Of a DNA stretch of 64,000 nucleotides, positions 51,427 to 59,904 are shown one piece after another (position 1 is the stretch's first letter; each line of letters opens with the position of its first letter). The notes beneath the pieces are model-generated. The model was not told the origin of the DNA, ran no database searches, and was given only the letters and a program-made list of their open reading frames with translations. Source of the DNA: CAZBQJ01 sp964494085 (GTDB lineage Bacteria; Patescibacteriota; Gracilibacteria; UBA1369); NCBI GenBank assembly GCA_964494085.1, contig CAZBQJ010000001.1:62001-126000 (forward strand), read 5' to 3'. A program made the position numbers and the translations under genes.

Positions 51427-53317
51427 CCAAATACAAGAAGCACTAATTAAAGAGTCAATTTTTATTATTGGCTATGTTTCTTCTGTGGAGGGTAGATCTG
51501 TGAGGATTAAGGTTAATAAAAATAAAAATGCTTCTCATCTTTTATATAATGGTGAAATATTAAAAAACGTTTCGGTTGGAAGTTTTATAAAAATTATAAA
51601 AGGATTTACGGCAATAATTGGTAAAGTTGAAGGTGAATTTACAACTTCAGAAAAGATCGTAAATACCAAATATGACAAGACCAATGATCGTACTTATGAG
51701 AAGGAAGAAAACAAGATTGTAAGATATTTAGACGTTTCTTTATTCGGTCATTTTGATGGAGAACGGTTTGAACAGGGAATAAAAGAAATGCCGTTAATTG
51801 ATAATGAATGTTATTTATTGGATAAAAAAGAATTTAATAAATTACACCAATTTTATAAAAATGGTGAAAAGACAGTTAAGGTAGGGCATTTGACGGAGGA
51901 ACCGTCACAAAAAATAGAAATAAGCATTAATAAATTGTTTGCTAGTCATATTGGTATTTTTGGGAATACTGGAAGTGGGAAATCCAATACATTAGCAAGA
52001 ATTTACTACGAATTATTTGAGAAAATGAAGTCAAATAAAAATTTTATGGAAAAGTCAAGATTTTTGATAATTGATTTTAATGGAGAGTATGGGAGGAAAA
52101 CTCAGGGGACGGAAAAAGATGCAATTATTACAGACAATAAAAAAGTTTATTGTTTGAGTACTGGAAAGAATTCTGAGGATAAAATCCCGCTTAGTGAAAA
52201 AGATTTGATAGATGTTGAATTGATTTCGATTTTAGCTAATGCCACGGATAAGACTCAGAAGCCGTTTATTAGGCGTGCAATTGAGTTTTATAAGAAAGTT
52301 CAGAAGGAAGAAGACCAAGGAGCAATTGGTCAAATGGGGCTAACATATTTTAAGAACATATTGATGAGCAGATTAAAACTTGTTTTTCATATGTCCATGA
52401 AGGAAAAAGCCCAAATGTTATTGGATTATTTTAAGATCATTTTAGATTTTTCGGAAGAAGATAATGATTATGAGTGGAGCAACACGCTAAACTATTTTTT
52501 TCTAAAATCTGTTGGCCATTCTGGAGGGCAAATAACCACTGAACAAATAGAGAATATCAATATTTATAAAAAAATTGATACCTATTCTTTTCCCCAAAAC
52601 GCAATAACTAAGTTAATTCATTTTCTATATCTGCAGTTAATTTTTGATGTTTACAATGACAAAGCTCAAAATGATCATATTGCACCTGCCGTTAATAAAT
52701 TAAGAAGCAAGCAGAAAGATATTGAGAAAATTTTAGACACAGAAAGTAAGGAGAGTTTGTTTCCCGAAAATACGAACTTAGTTGTAATTAATCTGAAGAG
52801 TTCAAATTTAGAAATAAAAAAGACTTTGCCTCTGATTATTGCAAAAAAATTATATGATGAGCACAAGGATAAAGAGGATTTTAGAAATCAGTCCCTAAAT
52901 ATTATTATTGATGAAGCTCACAATATTCTTTCCAGCTCATCTGAGAGAGAAAGTGAAACTTGGAAAGATTATAGATTAGAAACTTTCGAGGAAATTATTA
53001 AAGAAGGACGGAAATTTAACGTATTCCTAACCATCGCCAGTCAAAGACCGTTTGATATTTCTTCCACAATTATTTCACAATTACATAACTATTTTATTCA
53101 CAGATTAATAAACGATTTCGATATAAATGCAATTCATAAAACAGTAGCTTATTTGGATAAACTATCATTTGAATCAATTCCAGTTTTAACCGTTGGGAGC
53201 TGTTTTTTTGCAGGGTTAGCTTCTAATATCCCAGTTAAAGTAACAATTGATTATCTTGGTAAAGAAAATAGGCCAAATAGTGAGACTGTAGAGCTGGAAA
53301 GAATTTGGCAGGAATAA
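51410..53317 (+). CDS. HerA-family ATPase partner of the SIR2 effector
   Basis: Start at 51410 (MRMKNSQIQEA) or 51416; the frame from 51365 lies wholly inside sir2. An N-terminal HAS-barrel-like beta domain (about 1-115) precedes a FtsK/HerA hexameric ATPase: Walker A GNTGSGKSNTLARIYYEL (about 185), Walker B NIIIDEAHNIL (about 500), the sensor ITIASQRPFDISS-type (FLTIASQRPFDISSTIISQ). In the SIR2-HerA system this ATPase assembles with SIR2 into a large complex. Rather A/T-rich. It ends 18 bp before the small-RNA promoter. Confidence 0.88.
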   Translation: MRMKNSQIQEALIKESIFIIGYVSSVEGRSVRIKVNKNKNASHLLYNGEILKNVSVGSFIKIIKGFTAIIGKVEGEFTTSEKIVNTKYDKTNDRTYEKEENKIVRYLDVSLFGHFDGERFEQGIKEMPLIDNECYLLDKKEFNKLHQFYKNGEKTVKVGHLTEEPSQKIEISINKLFASHIGIFGNTGSGKSNTLARIYYELFEKMKSNKNFMEKSRFLIIDFNGEYGRKTQGTEKDAIITDNKKVYCLSTGKNSEDKIPLSEKDLIDVELISILANATDKTQKPFIRRAIEFYKKVQKEEDQGAIGQMGLTYFKNILMSRLKLVFHMSMKEKAQMLLDYFKIILDFSEEDNDYEWSNTLNYFFLKSVGHSGGQITTEQIENINIYKKIDTYSFPQNAITKLIHFLYLQLIFDVYNDKAQNDHIAPAVNKLRSKQKDIEKILDTESKESLFPENTNLVVINLKSSNLEIKKTLPLIIAKKLYDEHKDKEDFRNQSLNIIIDEAHNILSSSSERESETWKDYRLETFEEIIKEGRKFNVFLTIASQRPFDISSTIISQLHNYFIHRLINDFDINAIHKTVAYLDKLSFESIPVLTVGSCFFAGLASNIPVKVTIDYLGKENRPNSETVELERIWQE

Positions 53318-53335
53318 GCTTCTTTTGTAATTTTC

Positions 53336-53363
53336 TTGCATCCCTGTTCCGAATTAGTATAAT
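53336..53363 (+). promoter_or_regulatory. Promoter of a hairpin-rich small RNA
   Basis: TTGCAT (53336-53341), 16-bp spacer, TATAAT (53358-53363). Predicted start near 53370, at the foot of the outer stem of the following structure. Confidence 0.65.
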
Positions 53364-53368
53364 TACCT

Positions 53369-53453
53369 CGTAAGATTTTGAGTCTCAAAGACCAGTTCGT
53401 CCACGATTTCGTGGGCAAAAAACTGGCCTTTTTTTGTGTCTCAAAATCCTACG
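53369..53453 (+). ncRNA. Nested hairpin small RNA or attenuator between herA and the terminase-like gene
   Basis: Three nested inverted repeats share one axis: outer CGTAAGATTTTGAG/CTCAAAATCCTACG (53369-53382 with 53440-53453, one mismatch), middle CCAGTT/AACTGG (53392-53397 with 53421-53426), inner CCACGA/TCGTGG (53401-53406 with 53409-53414). The middle and inner stems with the following seven T (53429-53435) form a Rho-independent terminator, so a ~65-nt RNA is expected. Read-through would let the outer stem close just before the ATG at 53455. Confidence 0.6.
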
Positions 53454-53454
53454 A

Positions 53455-53835
53455 ATGTTACAAATGTTATACGGACAGGCTATGTTGGGAAAACCGCATA
53501 CAATAAAGGCAAAAAAGAAATTTCTTGAGGCGCTGAAAAAGCGTCGGGGAATTGTGACGCTTGCATGCAAAGAAGCGGATGTTTCGCCAATGACTTTTTA
53601 TCGCTGGCAGAACGATGATACCGAATTTTACCAGTTGTCTGAGGAAATTCGGGATGTCGAGATTGGCATCATTGCCGAGGATAGGTTGGCGGAATACATA
53701 ATTGTCCACAAAGACCCGAACATGATCCGCTTTTATCTGCAGTCCAGAAGCAGGAAGTACATTCAAAGACTTCAAATGCAGACTGAAGACCCGACCAAGG
53801 TTTTGGCCGATCTTTTGAAGTTGGACGAGTTTTGA
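53455..53835 (+). CDS. Terminase-small-subunit-like / phage-type HTH protein
   Basis: A protein of 117-126 residues; candidate ATGs at 53455, 53464 and 53482 (MLGKPHTIKAKKK), the last giving the most natural N-terminus. KKKFLEALKKRRGIVTLACKEADVSPMTFYRWQNDDTEFYQLSEEI is a helix-turn-helix of the kind in phage terminase small subunits and plasmid proteins; the rest is helical. No large terminase or virion gene is present, so in this element it more probably binds DNA as a regulator or helper of excision. Confidence 0.65.
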   Translation: MLQMLYGQAMLGKPHTIKAKKKFLEALKKRRGIVTLACKEADVSPMTFYRWQNDDTEFYQLSEEIRDVEIGIIAEDRLAEYIIVHKDPNMIRFYLQSRSRKYIQRLQMQTEDPTKVLADLLKLDEF

Positions 53836-53852
53836 CCAGTACTCACAAAATA

Positions 53853-54023
53853 ATGAATACACATGAAGAATTACAAACCGCAGGAACCCTTACAGACACG
53901 CAAAAGAACGAATTGCGTGGCCTTTTTGAGCCTAAATACGGGCATGAACTCAGCGATGAGGATTTGTTTGAAATTCATTTTAATCTGAAGCGCTTTTTTA
54001 TGGCTGTCAGCAAAGTTTCTTAA
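53853..54023 (+). CDS. 56-aa hypothetical protein
   Basis: ATG 53853 is preferred to TTG 53832, which overlaps the preceding gene. The product, MNTHEELQTAGTLTDTQKNEL...DEDLFEIHFNLKRFFMAVSK, is acidic and helical, with no recognised domain. It lies 17 bp after the terminase-like gene and 10 bp before the DUF5659-like gene, in a run of accessory genes of the element. Confidence 0.6.
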   Translation: MNTHEELQTAGTLTDTQKNELRGLFEPKYGHELSDEDLFEIHFNLKRFFMAVSKVS

Positions 54024-54033
54024 TTTTTTTCAC

Positions 54034-54273
54034 ATGAACAACACATTTTTTCACACCGCCGATTGGTACCTGTTTGTCTGGTTGTTAGCACACGGTTTCG
54101 TGGTTAAACAAATTGAGAGAAATAATCCGAGCAAGTGCCAATTTTATTTTGAAAGTTCAACTGAGCTTGAGGACGGCGTTCAGGCTTTTTGGAGGAATGA
54201 AACGGTGAATGTGCAGGATTTTATTCTGGCCATTAAAAAGGCAAAAGTGTTGCTTCATGCCGATAGTTTTTGA
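54034..54273 (+). CDS. DUF5659-like small protein
   Basis: A 79-residue protein with the layout of DUF5659 proteins from mobile elements: an N-terminal DWYLFVWLLAHGFVVKQIERNNPSKCQFYFE followed by ELEDGVQAFWRNETVNVQDFILAIKKAKVLLH. The function is unknown. It is 147 bp upstream of the recombinase gene; that gap shows no clear gene, only a purine-rich stretch. Confidence 0.7.
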   Translation: MNNTFFHTADWYLFVWLLAHGFVVKQIERNNPSKCQFYFESSTELEDGVQAFWRNETVNVQDFILAIKKAKVLLHADSF

Positions 54274-54420
54274 AAGTAGCAAATATGGCTAGTGATTCAA
54301 GGTTTAAGAGGGGAACAGGAGGTTGTTATCACAAGGAGAGAGGAGGGTGTTGAGGGATTATGGCTTATTCACTGGATATTTGTGTCGTTTAGAGCATTGT
54401 GTTGGTAACTAAAGATATAT

Positions 54421-56277
54421 ATGCAAAGAACAGTTCTATATTGTCGCAAGTCTTCGGACAGCGATGACAGGCAGGTACAATCACTTGATGATCAGGAAAC
54501 TGAGCTGAAGGATTTTGTGAAGAGGGCTAATGGATTTGCACAAAACAGCAATGATAGAATGGAGATTGTGGAGATTATTAAAGAAAGTTGCTCGGCTAAG
54601 AACTCAGGAGAAAGGCCGCTTTTTAACCGAATGATCGAGGAGGCGCAAAGGGGAAAGTACGACGTTATTTTGATCTGGGCTCCTGATCGAATTTCGAGAA
54701 ATCTTGGCGATATGGATAAGATAATCAGACTTTTGGAAGGACATAAGATCAAACATCTCCTTACTCAATCCAATCAAACTTACGGCAATAGAGCGATTGA
54801 AAAGGGTATGCTGCAGTACTGTGTGGTGAATGCAAAAATGGAAAATGACCAGAAAGGTGAGAACGTGGTGCGCGGACTGAAGCGAAAAATTCGTGATGGC
54901 AATTGGATCGGCAACGCCCGACTTGGCTATCTGAATTTTGGAAACAAGAAAGGCCAGCGTTGGGTGGATAAAGACCCCGAGCGCTGGGAAATTATCAAGC
55001 AATGCTGGGAAATGTTTGCAACTGGAGCTTATTCCGTGCCACAAATCAGGGATAAAGCCGAAGAGCTTGGACTTCGATCACGGCCAATGCGAAACAAGCC
55101 CGAAGGCGCACGTGTGGGAATTAATACTTATTACGACATGTTCTGGAATGTTTTTTATCTTGGCAAAATGCTGATCGGGAAAAAGGAAGATGTGAAGCTT
55201 TTGCCAGAGTTAAAAATAATGATTCTCAATGGTGAAATTGAGGGTGAAATTTTTGAAGACTACGTTATTGTGAGGGGCAAACATCCACCGATGATTTCTG
55301 AAGAAATGTTTAGGCGCGTTCAGGGGATTCTGAGAGAGCGTGGTCTCGCGAATCATTGCACGACTGCGAAGTTCAAGGACTTTGTATTTGCTGGACTGAT
55401 TTTGTGTGGATCGTGCGGTCATGCGGTTGTGACCGAAGAAAAGACCAAATACAAATGTACCGACTGTGGTACATGGTTTACCTGCTCGTCCGCCCGACCA
55501 ACGCCTACCGATTGCAAGCACTGCAAGAAGCCTTTAAGCAGGCAGGCATTGGAAAACAGCTCTTACTACTGCTATGCCCATTGTTCGGGCAAAAATAAAG
55601 AAAAGAAGTTTTGTCCGCAGACTTTTCACCCGAATGGCAGACCAAAACCGACAATTCCCGTGATTGAGTTGGAAAAGCAGGTTGATGACATGTTGAACAG
55701 GCTTTCGATGGATGAAGAGGTTTATGCCTACTGCATCGGTACTTTAAAAGACGAACATTTTCAGAATAAAATTGTCCAGAACCAGTCTTTGACGCTTTTG
55801 CAGAGAGATCACAAGCGTATCAAGGAGAAAGTTGATAAACTGGTGGATTTGAGGCTTGCTGGAGAGATTGATGCCGACTATTTCGCAAACAAAAAATCCG
55901 AACTGGAGACAAACCTCAAGGAAATTATGCAGCAGTTGGAGAAGTTTAACCAGAAAAATACCGATTGGGTCGAACAGACAGAAACCTTCCTGAATATGGC
56001 TTCCAGAGCCAGTCTTGCGTTTAAGAAGGGGGATAATCCTACAAAACGTGAAATCCTGAAAAGCATCAGCTCGCACATCTATTTGCAGGGTGGAAAACTA
56101 CGCTTCGAATTTCGAAAACCTTTCGACATCTTACTGAAAGAACCGCCAACGCAAGCCTTAAACGCTGTATCGAAAAATCATGAGTTCGAACCAAAAGAAC
56201 ATCAGGAAAAAGCCAAAATTGTTGCTTTTGGCTCTCGTTTTTCTGAATGGCTCCCCCGATTGGGCTCGAACCAATGA
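54421..56277 (+). CDS. Large serine recombinase (integrase) of the element
   Basis: A 618-residue large serine recombinase that integrates and excises the element. The resolvase domain is at 1-150 with catalytic Ser11 (YCRKSSDSDD) and DRISRN; the recombinase domain is at about 170-290; a zinc-ribbon follows (LILCGSCGHAV, CTDCGTWF, CKHCKKPL, CYAHC, about 325-395), then a coiled coil (440-520). The 17-bp core spans codons 606-612 and the last residues (PRLGSNQ) are antisense to tRNA-Asn. The natural C-terminus in the circular form is therefore probably the longer tail at 41433-41539. Confidence 0.93.
   Translation: MQRTVLYCRKSSDSDDRQVQSLDDQETELKDFVKRANGFAQNSNDRMEIVEIIKESCSAKNSGERPLFNRMIEEAQRGKYDVILIWAPDRISRNLGDMDKIIRLLEGHKIKHLLTQSNQTYGNRAIEKGMLQYCVVNAKMENDQKGENVVRGLKRKIRDGNWIGNARLGYLNFGNKKGQRWVDKDPERWEIIKQCWEMFATGAYSVPQIRDKAEELGLRSRPMRNKPEGARVGINTYYDMFWNVFYLGKMLIGKKEDVKLLPELKIMILNGEIEGEIFEDYVIVRGKHPPMISEEMFRRVQGILRERGLANHCTTAKFKDFVFAGLILCGSCGHAVVTEEKTKYKCTDCGTWFTCSSARPTPTDCKHCKKPLSRQALENSSYYCYAHCSGKNKEKKFCPQTFHPNGRPKPTIPVIELEKQVDDMLNRLSMDEEVYAYCIGTLKDEHFQNKIVQNQSLTLLQRDHKRIKEKVDKLVDLRLAGEIDADYFANKKSELETNLKEIMQQLEKFNQKNTDWVEQTETFLNMASRASLAFKKGDNPTKREILKSISSHIYLQGGKLRFEFRKPFDILLKEPPTQALNAVSKNHEFEPKEHQEKAKIVAFGSRFSEWLPRLGSNQ
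56238..56254 (+). repeat. attR core (17-bp direct repeat)
   Basis: TTTTTCTGAATGGCTCC, identical to 41416-41432. On the minus strand it reads GGAGCCATTCAGAAAAA, the end of the tRNA-Asn acceptor stem, discriminator G, CCA and ten further bases. It lies inside the recombinase 3' coding end. Confidence 0.85.
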
Positions 56278-56322
56278 CCTACCGGTTAACAGCCGGTTGC
56301 TCTACCACTGAGCTACAGGGGA
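56248..56322 (-). tRNA. tRNA-Asn (anticodon GTT), CCA encoded; integration target
   Basis: Acceptor TCCCCTG/CGGGGGA, D-arm GCTC...GAGC, anticodon stem ACCGG/CCGGT around CTGTTAA, T-arm ATTGG/CCAAT with TTCGAGC, discriminator G and encoded CCA (56248-56250). Integration keeps the tRNA intact, since the repeat supplies its last bases. Confidence 0.95.
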
Positions 56323-56425
56323 TTATCTTCTTTCCAGGAACAATTTCATAGGAAGCAGTGGAAATATATAGAAATTGGTTGGCCTTTTCAATCCATTTTT
56401 CAGAAAGAGGTCAATATCGGCTAGC

Positions 56426-57865
56426 TTATCGTAATTCCAGGGTGTGAGTAATGCCCAGTTTCTGGATGAAATATTGATCGTGAGAAATCACCGCCATAGC
56501 GACATTTTGCTCCATCAAAAACCTTTCCAAGTCTTCACGCAGGAAAATGTCCAGATGATTGGTCGGCTCATCCAAAAACAAAACATCAGGCTTATTGGTG
56601 AGCAAAATAGCCAATTCTAGTCTTCGTTGTTGACCAAAACTCAAATGCTTGATCTTATTTTCAACTAATTCCGTTGGGAATAAATAAGACGACAAGATCT
56701 GTCTGCGTACACCGTATTCCACAGCCGTTTTCGCCCCAAATTCATCAATCACGGTTTTCTCCGGATCCAGCTGACAAAATTGCTTCAGATAACCAATTTT
56801 CTGAGGATTCCGCAGTTTCAAACTACCTTCAAAGTCTTTATCCTCTCCGGACATTATATTCAACAAAGTGCTCTTACCGGAGCCATTTGGCCCAATAACC
56901 AGTATTTTCTCGCTATCAGCCAGCTTAATCTCGATATTCTTCAGAATTTCTCTATGATCAAAACTTTTCTTAATAATTTTTAATGACAATACACTCCCCT
57001 TTTCCGTTGCCGCTAGCAGATGCATTTTCACTCTGGGGTCAGCCACCGGCTCCGGCGGCGCCACACGATCCATCCTCTCCAACGCTTTCTTCTTTTGCGC
57101 CACCGTCGCCGTAAACTTATATTTAGGATGGTTGGCGTTCTCCCTTAACCACTTTTCCAACTCTATTCTCTCTCGTTGGCTAAATTCATATAATTGCAGC
57201 GCTTTCTGATAGCGGCGAAACCGCTCTACCAAAAAATCATCGTAATTGGTTCCATAAACCTCTATACGTTGACCAGCGGTTATTTCCCAAATCTGATTGG
57301 CCACACTATTGATGAAATCCCGATCATGTGAAATAAAAGCCACCGTACCGGCAAATTGTCTGACAAAATCTTTCAACCATTCTATCGTCGCCCGATCCAG
57401 GTGATTGGTCGGCTCATCTAAAAGTAAAATAGTCGGTTCAGTTAACAGTAACTCTGCTAAAGCAACCTTCACTTTTTGTCCGCCACTGAGGTCTTTCAAA
57501 TTTATTCCACTCAACTCCGAAGAAACCAGACCCACTTCATCCAAAACCATCTCTATTTTGTAAGTCATCCAGTCTTCCTCCAATTTACTTTCCAAAAACT
57601 TCTCCACAGTCAAATCATCGGAATCAGCCAATTCTTCAAAAGTAACGTTTTGGTTCAGGTAAGCCACGATTTCTCTGGAAATAGAAACCGTGCCAGCAGT
57701 CGGTTCGATCTGACCCTGCAAAATCCTTAGCAAAGTTGATTTTCCGCAACCATTCTTCCCGACAATCGCCACTCGTTTTTTGGCCGAACTATCCAAGGAT
57801 AAATCAACATTCTCAAACAGCGGTCCACTATTTCCTTCAAAAGATAAATTTTTAGCAATTAGCAT
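56426..57865 (-). CDS. ABC-F family ATP-binding protein
   Basis: A 479-residue soluble protein with two ABC domains in tandem and no membrane part. First: GKNGCGKSTLL, LSGGQKVKVALAEL, ILLLDEPTNHLD; second: GPNGSGKSTLL, LSFGQQRRLELAIL, VLFLDEPTNHLD; the arm/linker between has many K/R residues. ABC-F proteins work on the ribosome, as translation factors (EttA, Uup-like) or antibiotic resistance factors. The subclass cannot be told here. It lies next to tRNA-Asn, outside the mobile element. Confidence 0.93.
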   Translation of the reverse strand: MLIAKNLSFEGNSGPLFENVDLSLDSSAKKRVAIVGKNGCGKSTLLRILQGQIEPTAGTVSISREIVAYLNQNVTFEELADSDDLTVEKFLESKLEEDWMTYKIEMVLDEVGLVSSELSGINLKDLSGGQKVKVALAELLLTEPTILLLDEPTNHLDRATIEWLKDFVRQFAGTVAFISHDRDFINSVANQIWEITAGQRIEVYGTNYDDFLVERFRRYQKALQLYEFSQRERIELEKWLRENANHPKYKFTATVAQKKKALERMDRVAPPEPVADPRVKMHLLAATEKGSVLSLKIIKKSFDHREILKNIEIKLADSEKILVIGPNGSGKSTLLNIMSGEDKDFEGSLKLRNPQKIGYLKQFCQLDPEKTVIDEFGAKTAVEYGVRRQILSSYLFPTELVENKIKHLSFGQQRRLELAILLTNKPDVLFLDEPTNHLDIFLREDLERFLMEQNVAMAVISHDQYFIQKLGITHTLELR

Positions 57866-57897
57866 TTAGTTGGTTTCTGTAAATTAATAGTGAGATG

Positions 57898-58785
57898 TTA
57901 GGCCTCAATCAGTTGATGGAAATACCAGCGAATCACATTCCAATTACCGTTTAAAGGCTCCAGAATATAAGCACCTTTATCGACAGATTGACAAGCAGAT
58001 TTGGCTTTGGCTAATTCCTCGGCACTCAAGTCTAGCTTTTTATTAAGCATTTCCAAGCACTTTTCAATATTTCCACTACCGGTAAAAGTGGATTCCAAAA
58101 TATTACCGCTGGAAATAACATTGCCTCCTTCCAGCTCAAACCCCTGATAACGGAAATAATCAGGTAATGCTTCCGCCAAAGTAATGTCAGTTTCGAGACG
58201 ACTCAACACTGCTTTGGCGATTTCAGTGAGTTTAGCCGCATCACCAAAACCAAAATTACGAGCCTTGGTTTGAATGGCTTTAATAATATTTTGCTGGCGC
58301 TCCGCCCGGGCAAAGTCGCTACTGGTGTGGCGCGTCCTGGCCAGGCGGAGCGCCTCCTTTCCCGAGAGATGATAGTCCCCCGCCCGATAATAAAGCGTCG
58401 ACCACTTTCCGTTGTCATTCACACGATAAGTCGGATCAATGACGGCTTGATCCAAATGCAAATCAATTCCCCCAATCAGATCAATCACTTCGATAAAAGC
58501 ATACATATCAACCAGCAGATATTTATCGATCTGATATCCAGAAATCTTCGATAAAATCCGCTTCACTTCGTCCATTCCATAAAGCGCATAATAACTATTA
58601 ATCTTGCGGCCATTATAATATAAATCACGCGGTATGCTGACCAGAATTATTCGTCTTTTCTGAGGATTTATATTGGCAATTATAATCACATCCATCAGCC
58701 CACCATTTTTACCGGCAATCAACAAATTCAGCTGCCCTTCATCAACCTGGACCTTTTCACCATAATCAGGAATCTTTTCCGGCAA
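57898..58785 (-). CDS. LytR-CpsA-Psr (LCP) family protein, no membrane anchor of its own
   Basis: LCP proteins attach polymers to the cell wall from lipid-linked precursors. The 295 residues show the LCP core: MDVIIIANINPQKRRIILVSIPRDLYY, KINSYYALYG, LLVDMYAFIEVIDLIGGIDLHLD, YHLSGKEALRLARTRHTSSDFARAERQQNII. The start is a TTG, and the usual N-terminal membrane helix is absent. The preceding gene ends 2 bp upstream in another frame after nine A residues. A -1 shift there would fuse its membrane anchor to this domain, so frameshifting, a recent mutation or a sequence error are all possible. Confidence 0.82.
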   Translation of the reverse strand: MPEKIPDYGEKVQVDEGQLNLLIAGKNGGLMDVIIIANINPQKRRIILVSIPRDLYYNGRKINSYYALYGMDEVKRILSKISGYQIDKYLLVDMYAFIEVIDLIGGIDLHLDQAVIDPTYRVNDNGKWSTLYYRAGDYHLSGKEALRLARTRHTSSDFARAERQQNIIKAIQTKARNFGFGDAAKLTEIAKAVLSRLETDITLAEALPDYFRYQGFELEGGNVISSGNILESTFTGSGNIEKCLEMLNKKLDLSAEELAKAKSACQSVDKGAYILEPLNGNWNVIRWYFHQLIEA

Positions 58786-58787
58786 AC

Positions 58788-59807
58788 TTAAAAGTTTTTT
58801 TTTGAGCCATCCAGATCCAAAAAATTCTTCACATCAATTTCTTGTCCATTCCGAATCAATTTAACCATTCCCGAAGAAATCTCCAAAGCTATCGAAACTT
58901 GCACTTTATTTTGAGCATCCAGCAGATCAAAAATATATTTATTGTTTTCTTCCCGGTTTTTTTCGGCCACTTTCCAACCCAGGGCAGCCAAACCATCCTG
59001 GAAAGCCGGCTCATGCAAGGCGTCAGCCAATTGTTGCTTTTGATCTTCTAAATCCTGCTTTAATTGTTTTTCAGTCTGCTCCTTGAGCTGATTTCCAGCG
59101 ACTATATCAGCTATTTTCTTTGCACGTACCGCCTGAACATTTTGCCTCAGATAATTCAAAAGCTGGTCAGCAAAATCCGCTTGGGAGTAATCTGAGAACT
59201 CTTTTTCTCCCAAAGCACTTTGGACTTTGAAAAGATTTGTCTCTCCATCAAAGACCAGGGCAAAAAGAGCTTCTCCGACAATCGTATTCATAGACCCGTC
59301 TGGATTTTCAGCCAATGAATCATTAAATTTTACCAGTAAATCCGCCTGGTTTCCCAAAACCAGATTCAGAGGATCCAAAGCCTTTAGGAAATCAGGATTA
59401 GCCAATAAAGCCTCCTCGACTGGCTGTGCCACCGATTTATTTTGATTAACTTTTTGCTCTTTGGATAAAGTATCCAACATCGCGTATAGAGCTACGGTAT
59501 TATCGGAATTATTTTCAGAAAGTGCGTTTTCGGCTGATCCTTGACCGGCATTATTTACTGAATATTGTTTTTGAGGTAATAACAAAAATCTGCGAATCTC
59601 ATTCAGGTCATCGCTAAAAGCTTTAACATCACCTTTGACATCACCTATTTCATCGATCACACCCTGATTGTATTTGTCCACGCGGGAAACCACAGACTGC
59701 ATTTGCCAGATCAAATAACTGTTCCCGGCCATTATTAACACCAAGACCAGCCAACCTGATATTCTCCAAAATCTCCCTTTTTTCCCAACCGGTTCCTGTT
59801 CTTTCAT
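58788..59807 (-). CDS. Membrane-anchored coiled-coil protein upstream of (perhaps fused to) LCP
   Basis: A 339-residue protein with a short basic N-terminus, one membrane helix (about 16-35, ISGWLVLVLIMAGNSYLIW) and a long helical extracellular region (40-335), with strong coiled-coil character near 235-265 (KEQTEKQLKQDLEDQKQQLADAL). It ends LDLDGSKKNF*, with AAA AAA AAC from the run of nine A at 58795-58803. I recognise no family. Its topology is what the following LCP domain lacks. Confidence 0.7.
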   Translation of the reverse strand: MKEQEPVGKKGRFWRISGWLVLVLIMAGNSYLIWQMQSVVSRVDKYNQGVIDEIGDVKGDVKAFSDDLNEIRRFLLLPQKQYSVNNAGQGSAENALSENNSDNTVALYAMLDTLSKEQKVNQNKSVAQPVEEALLANPDFLKALDPLNLVLGNQADLLVKFNDSLAENPDGSMNTIVGEALFALVFDGETNLFKVQSALGEKEFSDYSQADFADQLLNYLRQNVQAVRAKKIADIVAGNQLKEQTEKQLKQDLEDQKQQLADALHEPAFQDGLAALGWKVAEKNREENNKYIFDLLDAQNKVQVSIALEISSGMVKLIRNGQEIDVKNFLDLDGSKKNF

Positions 59808-59904
59808 AGGTTTAAACTAAGCCTAATTATTTAAGCCCATATTTCACTTACAAGCAAATTTTTTTACTTTATTTGAAACTGCTGGTAAAATCCAGAAAAA
59901 TTAT

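Larger units (their letters stand above)
41416..56254 (+). mobile_element. 14.8-kb serine-recombinase integrative defence element in tRNA-Asn
   Basis: The segment is bounded by 17-bp direct repeats (41416-41432 and 56238-56254), the right one including the last seven bases of tRNA-Asn with its CCA. It carries an XRE regulator, type I restriction-modification genes, RhuM, a YgjP-like peptidase, SIR2-HerA, a small-RNA locus, small phage/plasmid-type proteins and a large serine recombinase, all on the plus strand. Parts, especially sir2-herA, are visibly more A/T-rich than the host genes. There are no conjugation, replication or virion genes, so it is a non-conjugative genomic island whose movement relies on the recombinase and perhaps helpers. 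Confidence 0.88.

Noticed and set aside
53369..53453. Retron msr-msd locus, because of the long terminal inverted repeats
   Set aside because: No reverse transcriptase gene is present anywhere in the element.
53455..53835. Prophage, because of a terminase-small-subunit-like protein
   Set aside because: No large terminase, portal, capsid, tail or lysis genes; one HTH protein is not enough.
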